Assembly (NCBI GenBank): GCA_021323535.1
Contig: JAJONO010000028.1
Location: 1-64,000, forward strand
DNA from: Bacteroidota bacterium
GTDB taxonomy: Bacteria > Bacteroidota > Bacteroidia > B-17B0 > Aurantibacillaceae
Direction: 5' to 3'
DNA length: 64,000 bases
The notes under the pieces are model-generated. The model was not told the origin of the DNA. It saw only the letters and a program-made list of their open reading frames with translations, and ran no database searches. This document shows, in pieces, positions 16,142-25,225 of the stretch. The translations under genes and the position numbers were made by a program. Numbering within the stretch: position 1 is the stretch's first letter; each line of letters starts with the position of its first letter.

Positions 16142-17341
16142 ATGTACGGTCAATTAAAACAACAGCTTCAGGCAACTTTAAAAGAAATTGAAAATAACGG
16201 ACTTTTTAAACGCGAACGCATCATTACCACGCCACAGGACGCGGTAGTAAAAGTGAACGGAAAAGAAGTTATCATATTTTGCGCGAATAATTATCTTGGA
16301 CTTTCATCACATCCCAAAGTGATTGAAGGCGCTAAAAAAACCTTAGAATCTCATGGTTATGGAATGAGCAGCGTGCGCTTTATTTGCGGAACGCAGGATA
16401 TTCATAAAACCCTTGAGAAAAAAATAGCTGATTTCCTGGGAACAGAAGATACTATTTTATACGCGGCCGCTTTCGACGCAAACGGGGGTGTATTCGAACC
16501 TTTATTCGATGACAAGGATGCTATTATAAGTGATGAATTAAATCACGCCAGTATTATTGATGGTGTTCGTTTATGTAAAGCTGAACGTTACCGTTATAAA
16601 AACTGCGACATGGCTGATCTGGAAGAACAATTGAAAAAAGCTCAGGCGCAACGTCACCGCATTATTGTTACTGATGGTGTTTTTAGTATGGATGGGCACG
16701 TTGCTCCTCTTGATAAGATCTGTGATCTCGCTGATAAATACAATGCATTGGTGATGGTGGATGAAAGTCACGCTACGGGTTTCATTGGTAAAACCGGAAG
16801 AGGAAGTGTTGAGTTAAGAAACGCTATGAAACGTGTTGACATTATCACTGGTACTTTAGGAAAGGCGCTTGGCGGCGCTATGGGCGGGTTTACAACCGGG
16901 CCAAAAGAAGTCATTGAAATATTAAGACAACGTTCACGTCCGTATTTATTTTCAAACTCATTAGCACCGCATATAGTTGGAGCTTCTATTGCCGTGTTTG
17001 ATATGCTGAGTGAGACAACTGAACTACGTGACAAATTAGAATGGAACATCAACTATTTCAAAGACGGAATTAAAAAAATTGGTCTCGAGTATAGAGAAGG
17101 CGAATCGGCCATTGTGCCTGTTATGTTATACGATGCAAAATTATCACAGCAGTTCGCTGATAAATTATTACAGGAAGGAATTTATGTGATCGGTTTCTTT
17201 TACCCGGTTGTTCCCAAAGATAAAGCAAGGATCCGTGTTCAGCTCAGCGCGGCACATTCTAAAGAGCATTTGGATAAAGCCCTTGCCGCTTTCGAAAAAG
17301 TTGGCAAAGAATTAGGCGTGATCAAAATGCAGAATGTGTAA
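16142..17341 (+). CDS. kbl: Glycine C-acetyltransferase (2-amino-3-ketobutyrate CoA ligase)
   Basis: 399 residues, the usual length of the alpha-oxoamine synthase family. PLP lysine in [14 protein letters not shown] (Lys 241), DESH at 207-210 contacting the cofactor, [12 protein letters not shown] and [12 protein letters not shown] as expected. The sequence fits Kbl closely ([24 protein letters not shown]), which cleaves 2-amino-3-oxobutyrate with CoA to glycine and acetyl-CoA in threonine breakdown; the related enzyme BioF is less likely. The stop codon overlaps the next gene by 8 bases. Confidence 0.9.
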   Translation: MYGQLKQQLQATLKEIENNGLFKRERIITTPQDAVVKVNGKEVIIFCANNYLGLSSHPKVIEGAKKTLESHGYGMSSVRFICGTQDIHKTLEKKIADFLGTEDTILYAAAFDANGGVFEPLFDDKDAIISDELNHASIIDGVRLCKAERYRYKNCDMADLEEQLKKAQAQRHRIIVTDGVFSMDGHVAPLDKICDLADKYNALVMVDESHATGFIGKTGRGSVELRNAMKRVDIITGTLGKALGGAMGGFTTGPKEVIEILRQRSRPYLFSNSLAPHIVGASIAVFDMLSETTELRDKLEWNINYFKDGIKKIGLEYREGESAIVPVMLYDAKLSQQFADKLLQEGIYVIGFFYPVVPKDKARIRVQLSAAHSKEHLDKALAAFEKVGKELGVIKMQNV

Positions 17342-19280
17342 CAGTCCGAAAATACATTTACTGGTTTTCTTTTTTTTCCTGGCGGGATTTTCTTTTTCGC
17401 AGATCAATATTGATTCGCTTGTAAAAGAATTTGACGCTCTTCCTAACGACACGGTATCTATTGGAAAGATTACGAGGTACGCTAACTTTCAGAAAAAGAT
17501 CAATAATGATGTTGGCCTGGCTGCTTTTCAGGTGGCCCTAAAGAAAAGCCGGGCCATAAATGATCCTGATAAAACTGTTCAGTCACTTTTGTTCGTTGGT
17601 AACGCTTACCTGATCAAATCCGATTTTCCAAATGCTTCTTTGCATCTTAATGAAGCCGAACGTATGGCAATGTCTCTTAATGACACTAAAATGTTGCTGA
17701 GAATAAAAATGACCATCGGCAATATGTATTCCTATAGTCACCAGACATCTAAAGCAAAGGAAATTTATTTTGAGGTGCTGAACTTATGCGGCAATAAGCC
17801 TTCTACTACGAGAGCCACCGTTTTAAATAACATTGGCGGTATCTTATACAGAGAGGCTGCAATGAGACCCGATAAAATTGCCGAAGCAGGGCGTTATGTA
17901 TTGAATGCGGTTAAAACACTGGAAGAAATAGGAAGCGATCACGATATCATCAGCAAATACAATAACCTTGGTTTGATATATGGCGATATTCAGAAATATG
18001 ATTCGGCCTTATTGTTTCTTAATAAAGCAAAGGTATTAATTGACAAAGAAAATCTTCCCGATGATCTTATCAATTATTACATGTACATGGGAAGAATTTA
18101 TATGGACCAGCGTAAATTTGAAGAAGCTGAGAAAGTTTATTTCCGCGCCCTCGAAGAAAGTAATAAACTCCGGCTTCCTGAATGGGTTGCCGAATCTTAC
18201 ATCTCACTTGCCGATCTGTATGACGCGAAAGGTGATTATAAAACCTCACTCGACTACTTCAGAAAATACCATGCTTTATCTGATTCGTTAGTGAACGCCA
18301 CCAACTTTAAAACAGCTGCCGACATTCAGAATAAATTTGAACGCGAGAAAAAAGAAACCGAATTAACCAAACTCAAAGCCGAGCAGGCCAAGAACCGCAT
18401 CTTTAATATTGCACTGATCGCTATTTCGGTTCTTCTTGTTATTTCAGGGGGCATGATGTACAGTCGCTTTAAAATAAAAGCAGAGTCGGAGAAAAAACTG
18501 AAATCGCAAAACGAAATCATCAGCCAGAAGAACAAAGACATTACCGACAGTATTAATTATTCCAGGAAGATACAGGATGCTATTCTTCCTTCTGAGAAAA
18601 ACATTCTTGAACTTTTCCCTCAGAGTTTTGTTTACTACAAACCAAAAGACATTATCAGCGGCGATTTTTACTGGTGCGCCAAAGTGGGCTCGCTTAAATA
18701 TTTTGCCGTGGCCGATTGTACAGGACATGGTGTACCGGGAGCATTAATGAGCATGCTTGGAACTTCTTTGCTCAAGGAAATTATTCTTACAAGAAATATT
18801 ACAAAAACAAATGAGATCCTGAATGAATTAAGAAAACTCGTTATCAATGCTCTTGATCAGAATTCGGGGAGTAAAGACGGAATGGACATTGCCTTGATCT
18901 GTTATGATGAAAAAAATAAAGAACTTCATTTTTCAGGCGCGAACAATGCGGCTATAATTGTATCGAACAATAATCTGAACGAATTAAAACCCGACAAGCA
19001 GCCAATAGGGTCTTATGAAAAAACCGAAGACTTTACTTCTAAAACAATTTCGGTGGAGCCCGGAACATTGGTTTACATGTATACCGATGGATACGCCGAT
19101 CAGTTTGGGGGACCAAAAGGAAAGAAATTTAAATACAAACAACTCGATGATCTTTTAATAGCGAACAACAATTCGTCATTACAACTACAAAAAGAAATTC
19201 TTCATAAGGCTTTAAGTGATTGGAAAGGAACACTTGAACAGGTAGATGATGTTTGCGTTGTGGGAATTCGATTAATGTAA
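17334..19280 (+). CDS. TPR-repeat PP2C-type (SpoIIE) serine phosphatase
   Basis: 648 residues. A signal peptide or anchor ([15 protein letters not shown]), several tetratricopeptide repeats (about 50-330, e.g. [40 protein letters not shown]), a membrane helix [20 protein letters not shown] (about 355-375), a coiled coil ([20 protein letters not shown]) and a SpoIIE phosphatase domain (about 410-648) with [32 protein letters not shown] and [12 protein letters not shown]. The metal-binding acidic residues are present. A sensor facing the periplasm with a cytoplasmic phosphatase is likely. ATG lies inside the kbl end, so the two are co-transcribed, although a functional link is unclear. Confidence 0.88.
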   Translation: MCNSPKIHLLVFFFFLAGFSFSQINIDSLVKEFDALPNDTVSIGKITRYANFQKKINNDVGLAAFQVALKKSRAINDPDKTVQSLLFVGNAYLIKSDFPNASLHLNEAERMAMSLNDTKMLLRIKMTIGNMYSYSHQTSKAKEIYFEVLNLCGNKPSTTRATVLNNIGGILYREAAMRPDKIAEAGRYVLNAVKTLEEIGSDHDIISKYNNLGLIYGDIQKYDSALLFLNKAKVLIDKENLPDDLINYYMYMGRIYMDQRKFEEAEKVYFRALEESNKLRLPEWVAESYISLADLYDAKGDYKTSLDYFRKYHALSDSLVNATNFKTAADIQNKFEREKKETELTKLKAEQAKNRIFNIALIAISVLLVISGGMMYSRFKIKAESEKKLKSQNEIISQKNKDITDSINYSRKIQDAILPSEKNILELFPQSFVYYKPKDIISGDFYWCAKVGSLKYFAVADCTGHGVPGALMSMLGTSLLKEIILTRNITKTNEILNELRKLVINALDQNSGSKDGMDIALICYDEKNKELHFSGANNAAIIVSNNNLNELKPDKQPIGSYEKTEDFTSKTISVEPGTLVYMYTDGYADQFGGPKGKKFKYKQLDDLLIANNNSSLQLQKEILHKALSDWKGTLEQVDDVCVVGIRLM

Positions 19281-19294
19281 AAAGAAAAGAGAAG

Positions 19295-19340
19295 ATGGAA
19301 AATGTAATCCGTTTTCCATTTTACATCTTACATTTTCCAT
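19295..19340. repeat. Inverted ATGGAAAATGTAA repeat between convergent genes
   Basis: ATGGAAAATGTAA (19295-19307) is a perfect complement of TTACATTTTCCAT (19328-19340); the 20-base spacer holds another word copy, TTTTCCATTTTACATC. It lies between the stops of the phosphatase (19280) and the receptor gene (19352) and could end both transcripts. A close relative is at 55277-55330. Confidence 0.75.
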
Positions 19341-19351
19341 AAGTAGAGAAT

Positions 19352-21787
19352 TTATCCCCCTTTCCCTGCCCTCTGCTTTACATCATCGGCCGCTCCGGCT
19401 TTTCGTTGAACACCTTTGACTCCGTTATTACCAAATTTATAAGTAAACGCCACATTAACCACTCTTGTCTCTCTCTGAACCAGAAAATTCTCTTTATACC
19501 CTGTGAATTCGGCAAGAGCTGATATTTTATTAGTGAAGAAAACATCAGAAGCATTGATGCGAAGAGTAGCTTTGTTTTTTAATAAACGCCATTGCATTCC
19601 AGCCGAAACGGACCAGATTGGATTAACGAATTCATAAGCATAAATTTCTTTAGCGCGGTAGCTTCCGCTTAATTCAGCCGAAAGATTTTTAGTGATGTTG
19701 AATGTGTTCACAGAGTTAATATTCCACGCCACATTTCCTCTTTGAGAAATTGTAGTGTTGGCAATATTTCCGCTATACAAACCGTAATAGGTTCCCAAAT
19801 CGTTTTGCGTGTACCACCATTTGAAGATTTCAACCGGGACCGAAAAATTAAGTGCATACACATCCACAGTTGCCAGGTTTTTATTTGTCTGAACCGTAAT
19901 GGTCAATTGTTTTTCACTTGGGGAAATGACTTCGGTAATATTATTTGTCGTTCTTCCATAGCTAAGAGTCGTGTAAATCTTTTGTTTGAATACATGACTA
20001 AATTCCCAGGAATGAGTTGTTTGGGGTTTCAAATAAGGATTTCCTTCTTTATACGTTGTTGGATCAAGATAAAACTTAAAGGGATTTAACTGGTCATAAC
20101 CCGGACGGTTAATTCTTCTACTGTAAGTCAATTCAAAACCGTTTTTCTCATTGGCTTTATAGCCCACAAACGCGCTTGGAAAAAGCTGAAGATAACTTGT
20201 ATCGTTGGTCACATTATAGATCACTTGTTTCCCTGAAACTCTTGTCTGCTCAGCTCTCACGCCCAACTGAAAGCTCCATTTTTTAGTTTCTTTAAATAAA
20301 TTAAAATAGGCCGCGTTAATATTTTCCGTGTAAATAAAATGATTGCTTTTAGTCGTATCAAAAGTATTTCCGCCACTGCTTCTGTTAAAGAAAGCAAGAT
20401 CATTATCGGCTTGCACAAAACTTGACTTTGCCCCGGCCTCCAGTTTGAATTCCTTTTTCATAGGCTTTACATAATCTACTTTTGCGGCGTAGATATCGAG
20501 ATTTCCGTTTAAATCGCCATAGAGATAATATGGATTCAGATATTCATTTCCTGTAAGATCATAATACCTTGTAAGAAAATTCTGCTCTGTATGATTTCCA
20601 AAATGGGCGTAATCTACATCGCTCGTGAGTTCGCTTCCTGTGGAATCGAAAACATGTTTAAAATTTAAGTTGGCGGAATAATTGTACCAGTTATCGTAAG
20701 AACGGTTGGTGGTTCCAAAACGCGAAACCACATTTCCAGTGTGATCAATAACATCTGAGGTATTTTCTCCATTCGGATTGAATTTATTACTTACTCCATT
20801 CAGTACAATTCCAATCGTGTTTTTCTTATTGATAAAATAATCTCCACCCACTCTTGCAACATGATTTCTGAAAGGGAAGATCAGATAGTTTTTCTGAACG
20901 TAAGCTCCTATCATAGAATCGTTACGGTAGAATTTACGCGTTAGTCGCAGATCATTAAACCCTTGCCGGAATGAATAGTTGTAATTAGCGAAGAGACTTA
21001 CTTTTTTGTCGCGGTGATTAATAGAAAAGCCTCCGTTTGCTTTTGGATACACTCCATGCCCGGCCCCAGCGGTTAATGTTCCGTTTGTACCGAAGCGTTT
21101 ATCTTTCTTTAGTTTAATATTAATGATAGCTGTCCCCGCCGCGTCATATTTGGAAGAAGGATTAGCAATGAATTCTATCTTTTCGACTGAGCTTGCTGAA
21201 ATTCCTTTCAGGTAATTGGCAAGATCTGCTCCTGTCATTGGCGTAGGTTTTCCATCGATCTGTATCTGCACACCTCCTTTTCCTTTGAAAATAATATTAT
21301 CGTTATTATTGATCACAACACCCGGAGCTTTTTCAATCACTTCAAACACCGATGAGCCCGCAGCCGAAATACTGCTTTCTACATTTAAAACAACTTTACC
21401 GTGATCGCGCTCAATAAACGGCTTACGTGTTGTAACTGTCACCTCCTTGAGTTCTACTCCTTCCCTTTCAAGAATAACTGATTCAAGTTGTAAATCATTG
21501 TTTACTTCAAAAATTTTCCCAGCATTTTTCTTATACCCGGCAAGTGTTGGAATAATAAAATATGAACCTGTTTTTACTCCCTCAATTATAAAGTTGCCTG
21601 AACCATCTGTAAACTCTGTTTTCATTAAGGCAGAATCCTTTGCGTTGAATAATTGAACGATAATGTCGGGGACACCAGTTTGTTTATCATCTTTAAAATT
21701 CCCAGATACTTTATGCAAAGCGCGTTCCTCGTTTTGGGAAAAAACAGAAGTTACAAGAAAAGTAAATATGATTAAAAGATATTTCAT
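19352..21787 (-). CDS. TonB-dependent-type outer-membrane receptor
   Basis: 811 residues from ATG 21785-21787 (signal MKYLLIIFTFLVTSVFSQ); a 23-codon upstream extension is open. A CarboxypepD_reg-like domain (about 25-105: KVSGNFKDDKQTGVPDIIVQ) and a plug (about 130-225: VVLNVESSISAAGSSVFEVI, GGVQIQIDGKPTPMTGADL) precede a large barrel of the type common in Bacteroidota, with RRINRPGYDQLNPFKFY and GNPYLKPQTTHSWEF near the end. The tail after the last strand is basic (GVQRKAGAADDVKQRAGKGG). No SusD partner is next to it, so its substrate is unknown; iron or peptide uptake are possibilities only. Confidence 0.85.
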   Translation of the reverse strand: MKYLLIIFTFLVTSVFSQNEERALHKVSGNFKDDKQTGVPDIIVQLFNAKDSALMKTEFTDGSGNFIIEGVKTGSYFIIPTLAGYKKNAGKIFEVNNDLQLESVILEREGVELKEVTVTTRKPFIERDHGKVVLNVESSISAAGSSVFEVIEKAPGVVINNNDNIIFKGKGGVQIQIDGKPTPMTGADLANYLKGISASSVEKIEFIANPSSKYDAAGTAIINIKLKKDKRFGTNGTLTAGAGHGVYPKANGGFSINHRDKKVSLFANYNYSFRQGFNDLRLTRKFYRNDSMIGAYVQKNYLIFPFRNHVARVGGDYFINKKNTIGIVLNGVSNKFNPNGENTSDVIDHTGNVVSRFGTTNRSYDNWYNYSANLNFKHVFDSTGSELTSDVDYAHFGNHTEQNFLTRYYDLTGNEYLNPYYLYGDLNGNLDIYAAKVDYVKPMKKEFKLEAGAKSSFVQADNDLAFFNRSSGGNTFDTTKSNHFIYTENINAAYFNLFKETKKWSFQLGVRAEQTRVSGKQVIYNVTNDTSYLQLFPSAFVGYKANEKNGFELTYSRRINRPGYDQLNPFKFYLDPTTYKEGNPYLKPQTTHSWEFSHVFKQKIYTTLSYGRTTNNITEVISPSEKQLTITVQTNKNLATVDVYALNFSVPVEIFKWWYTQNDLGTYYGLYSGNIANTTISQRGNVAWNINSVNTFNITKNLSAELSGSYRAKEIYAYEFVNPIWSVSAGMQWRLLKNKATLRINASDVFFTNKISALAEFTGYKENFLVQRETRVVNVAFTYKFGNNGVKGVQRKAGAADDVKQRAGKGG

Positions 21788-21794
21788 ATTACGG

Positions 21795-23090
21795 TTAATT
21801 TGTTGCGAGAGATTCAAGAGGAAAATCGGTATGATTAAGAATAAATCCGTGAGCATCCTTGATCGATTGTCCCTGTTTGATTTTATCTTCTACAATCCTT
21901 TCAATTTTCCAGGCGCCAATTTTATAACAGAGCGATTGTCCCGGCCACTTTGTAATCCGTGTTATTTCGCGTTCAGCAATTTCATCCTGACCTTTTATAT
22001 TTTCTTTCCAGTACGCCAGAGTCTTTTCGTAATCCCATCCGTAGTAATGAATACCAACTTCCATAACCAACCTGGCAGAACGTACGAGATCCCATTCGCA
22101 AAGTCCTAAGTATGAAAACTCGCTTTTGTAGAGTCCCAGATCTTTTCCAAACCGTTCAATATAACAGGCCCAACCTTCGGTGGTTCCGAAGTAAAAAAAG
22201 TTGTTCGCTAATGGATTGTTTTGATTGGTGATACTTTGAAGATGATGACCCGGAATAGCTTCATGCATATACAGCCATTCGATGGAGCGTTTGTTATGGC
22301 GTTTATTAAAGAAATTAAACTGGAAAACATCTACACCATAAGGATTATTGGCTTTGTTCAGATAGATTCCCGGAGGCGTAAAAGCATTGGCATCGGGCCA
22401 CTCCATAGCTTCAATTGCCGGGACATTGGCTATATTGAACAATTTATAAAGATTTTTTCTGACAATACTGTCGGTACGCTTATAAGATAGAAGCACTTCA
22501 TCTTTTGAATTGAGATAAAATTTTTCGGTCTTCAGATCCGAATAAAATTCTTCCTGGTTTTTGTATCCTAATTTACTCTGGATGTTTTTTAGTTCTTCCT
22601 GTACACGTTTTACTTCTGATTCGCCATATTTAAAAACATCATCGGGATGAATATTCACACCTGTAAAATGTTTTACATAATATTCGTACCATTTTTTTCC
22701 ATGCGGAAGACCAAACAAGCCTTTGGGAGAAGTAATTTTATTTCCGTTCCAGTTTTTCTCCAGCGAAATACGTTCCAGGTTTCGCGCCACCTGGTAAGCG
22801 AGATGTTTGTGTTTAATCTTTTGTTCCGCGTTAAGAATAAGGAAATCTATTCTAGAAAGATCATTTTTATACTTCTGAAAAAACTTTTCCTGCTTTTCAA
22901 GTTCTGTTACACTTTGTATCCTTGAAAAATTGACCGTATAATCAAGATCCGTATCCGGAATGTTAAGAGTTTCATATTCCTTCATAAATGCAGAATATAG
23001 TTTGTCTATTCCCGTTGTTTTTGAAGAACTTTGGGCAAAAAATATTCCATTGACAGCCAACATAATTAAAATGATAATTTCCCTTTTCAT
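21795..23090 (-). CDS. DUF885-family protein, exported
   Basis: 431 residues from ATG 23088-23090, which shares one base with the TAA of the upstream gene; a 7-codon longer frame is less likely. MKREIIILIMLAVNGIFFAQ is a signal peptide. The DUF885 hallmark MHEAIPGHHLQ is present, an inverted-HExxH-like motif suggesting a metallopeptidase, followed by a conserved FYFGTTEGWACYIERF with the third-ligand-like Glu. Seven bases separate it from the receptor gene, and it overlaps the PDZ-hydrolase upstream, so the three form one operon. Peptidase activity of the family is likely but the substrate is unknown. Confidence 0.85.
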   Translation of the reverse strand: MKREIIILIMLAVNGIFFAQSSSKTTGIDKLYSAFMKEYETLNIPDTDLDYTVNFSRIQSVTELEKQEKFFQKYKNDLSRIDFLILNAEQKIKHKHLAYQVARNLERISLEKNWNGNKITSPKGLFGLPHGKKWYEYYVKHFTGVNIHPDDVFKYGESEVKRVQEELKNIQSKLGYKNQEEFYSDLKTEKFYLNSKDEVLLSYKRTDSIVRKNLYKLFNIANVPAIEAMEWPDANAFTPPGIYLNKANNPYGVDVFQFNFFNKRHNKRSIEWLYMHEAIPGHHLQSITNQNNPLANNFFYFGTTEGWACYIERFGKDLGLYKSEFSYLGLCEWDLVRSARLVMEVGIHYYGWDYEKTLAYWKENIKGQDEIAEREITRITKWPGQSLCYKIGAWKIERIVEDKIKQGQSIKDAHGFILNHTDFPLESLATN

Positions 23091-24397
23091 TATCCGGTTT
23101 TTTTGAGCCATTCGCTTATACGTGTTCCTACTTCAGGATTATACGATCCTTCCTTCTTTAAAGCTTCCTGGAAATTTTCAGAATGATTCATTCCGTGAGA
23201 AGCCTTTACCGAAACAAATTCAGCATTTCCTTTATGATAAAAATTGATAGCGTCTTTGATGATCTCATGATCTTCTTTCGCCGCTACATAATCACTCTCG
23301 CCCCACATCAGCAAAGTTTTTCCTGAAAAATTCTTCCAGGCTCCTGGTAAATTCAAAGCGTATAATTCATCGTTGTATTTTCTTGAGCGTAAATCAAACA
23401 CACCAAGATATTCTTTGCAATCTTTTTTCTTTTGCGTTGCCTGCTCAGTAGTCATTTTATCAGCAAAGTACCAGGCAGCGCATTCGCAATAATCTTTAAT
23501 GTACTCATCGGTTTCATCCGGACCCATATTATAAGCCTGGGCAATAGTACGGCGTGTCTTTGCAAGATATTCAATGAAGTTTGAGCCAAGAGTTCCGTAC
23601 GCGATAATTCCTTTAATATTTGTTTTTTGTGCAATCACAGGCGCCATGGCTCCTCCCATGCTATGACCAATGATATAAACTTCATTCGAATCAATGTAAT
23701 TGTATTTTTTCACCGATTGAATCGCGGATACATATCCACTCACCTCATCGTTAAAACTTACTTCGGCACATGGGGTACATTTTAAGTTATCGCCAACACC
23801 GGGTTTTTCGGCACGCACACAAACGTAGCCATCTCTTGTGAGTTTATTTAATAATTGGGTTTCAGAACGTAAGGTATCCATTGGTGTATCGAGAGAATAA
23901 CAACCAATTCCTCCAATGAAAACTACAACAGGCGATCTTTGTTTGTTCAATGGTTTACTTACAATTAAACGTTGTATCCCATTCACCGTTTTCACAGACG
24001 TGTATTGCATTTCCATTCCCTTATGCTGTTCTTTTGCTGCGGCGAGGAAAACAGATTTTCCTTTAATGAGTTTTTTGTCACGAATGATCTCATACGTAAA
24101 TTTATCTCCACCAGAATAAGACGCGACGGCTTTCACTCCTTCATCGGGAGAATTGATTTCTTTGTCATTTATCCTAAGAAGAACATCTCCTGTTTTAAAT
24201 CCCGCTAATTCAGCCGTAGACGCCGGAATAACAGCTTTGATCAAAACTCCTTTCAGGGAAGAAAGTCCCATGATGCGTTTGGTGTCTTCATCCACTTTCA
24301 GCATTTGTATTCCAAGAAAGGGTCTACGGGCAAGCTCTTGTGATCTCACAATGAACATGCTCATGAAGCAGAACAGAAATAAAATTCTTGTTTTCAT
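23090..24397 (-). CDS. PDZ domain plus alpha/beta hydrolase, exported
   Basis: 435 residues. A signal peptide MKTRILFLFCFMSMFIVRSQ, then a PDZ domain (about 25-105: GVLIKAVIPASTAELAGFKT, GDVLLRINDKEI), then an alpha/beta hydrolase domain (about 130-432). The nucleophile Ser is in IIGHSMGGAMAP; the oxyanion region is VVVFIGGIGCYS; the acid is probably in LLMWGESDYVA; the catalytic His is in ASHGMNHSEN. It may cut esters or peptides in the periplasm. It is the first gene of an operon with the DUF885 protein and the receptor. The order (PDZ before hydrolase) is uncommon but known in Bacteroidota. Confidence 0.8.
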   Translation of the reverse strand: MKTRILFLFCFMSMFIVRSQELARRPFLGIQMLKVDEDTKRIMGLSSLKGVLIKAVIPASTAELAGFKTGDVLLRINDKEINSPDEGVKAVASYSGGDKFTYEIIRDKKLIKGKSVFLAAAKEQHKGMEMQYTSVKTVNGIQRLIVSKPLNKQRSPVVVFIGGIGCYSLDTPMDTLRSETQLLNKLTRDGYVCVRAEKPGVGDNLKCTPCAEVSFNDEVSGYVSAIQSVKKYNYIDSNEVYIIGHSMGGAMAPVIAQKTNIKGIIAYGTLGSNFIEYLAKTRRTIAQAYNMGPDETDEYIKDYCECAAWYFADKMTTEQATQKKKDCKEYLGVFDLRSRKYNDELYALNLPGAWKNFSGKTLLMWGESDYVAAKEDHEIIKDAINFYHKGNAEFVSVKASHGMNHSENFQEALKKEGSYNPEVGTRISEWLKKTG

Positions 24398-24529
24398 TTT
24401 ACAGTATTTACTACAAAATTATTAAGCACTCAGCCGTAAACTCTAACCTAAAAAGGGTGATTTACGCGAATGCAAATTTTGTATTACAAACGGTAATAAA
24501 AAAGGATAGTGACGTTAAAGAAAAGTTAA

Positions 24530-24572
24530 TGTCACAGAAATCGCGGAGAAAGCTGAGAGCGCAGAGGGAAAG
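24530..24572. repeat. Word repeat upstream of the PDZ-hydrolase operon
   Basis: GTCACAGAAATCGCGGAGAA, then AGCTGAGAGCGCAGAGGG. It lies in the 195-base gap between the 3' end of the response regulator gene and the start of the PDZ-hydrolase gene, about 130 bases from the latter. Confidence 0.55.
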
Positions 24573-24592
24573 TGTATCAAAAGCGGACACTT

Positions 24593-25225
24593 TTAAATGT
24601 ACTTGTTGTCTTTGGCTTGTTTAATAGCGTCTTCTCTTGAGTGAACGTTGAGTTTCGAATAAATATTTTTGATGTGTGATTTTACAGTTTCGAGATCCAC
24701 GAAAAGATCCTTCGCGATTTTGCTGCGGCTCTTTCCTTCGGCGATCTGTTCCAGGATTTCTGTTTCACGTTTCGTGAGAGGAGAATTTCTGTTCTTGTGA
24801 AAAGATTTGATAACGATCTTGGCAATATTCATACTCATTGGCGCGCCTCCGTCCATTACTTCCTGGATAGCGTCGACAATTTTTTCGGTGTTGCTGTTTT
24901 TAGTGAGATATCCCGAAGCGCCATTCGTTAAAGCCTTAAACACGAGGTCCTCGTTATCGTAAACCGTTAACATCAGAATATGTGTTTTTGGTAACAGACT
25001 CTTAATTTTTGGAATAGCTTCTATTCCGCTTATTCCGGGAAGCTCAATGTCGAGTAAAATAACATTAGGATTATTAGCCTGCAATTTCTGAAGCGCGTCT
25101 TCAACATTTGAATAAGAACTCACTACATTGAATTTAGACGTAGCGTTGATCAGGTAAGAAAATCCTTCGCGTATGGTTTTGTCATCCTCGATGATAACCA
25201 CCTGTATTTTGTTTTCGGTACTCAT
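24593..25225 (-). CDS. NarL/LuxR-type response regulator
   Basis: 210 residues. Receiver domain (about 7-125) with acidic pocket EDD (13-15), phospho-acceptor Asp 59 in VILLDIELPG and Lys in LTKNS. A LuxR-type helix-turn-helix (about 145-208) contains LTKRETEILEQIAEGKSRSK and VDLETVKSHIKNIYSKLNVH. It binds DNA when phosphorylated. The start ATG overlaps the stop of the kinase gene by 4 bases, so the two are a cognate pair. Target genes unknown; the neighbouring M1 peptidase and PDZ-hydrolase are candidates by position only. Confidence 0.92.
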   Translation of the reverse strand: MSTENKIQVVIIEDDKTIREGFSYLINATSKFNVVSSYSNVEDALQKLQANNPNVILLDIELPGISGIEAIPKIKSLLPKTHILMLTVYDNEDLVFKALTNGASGYLTKNSNTEKIVDAIQEVMDGGAPMSMNIAKIVIKSFHKNRNSPLTKRETEILEQIAEGKSRSKIAKDLFVDLETVKSHIKNIYSKLNVHSREDAIKQAKDNKYI

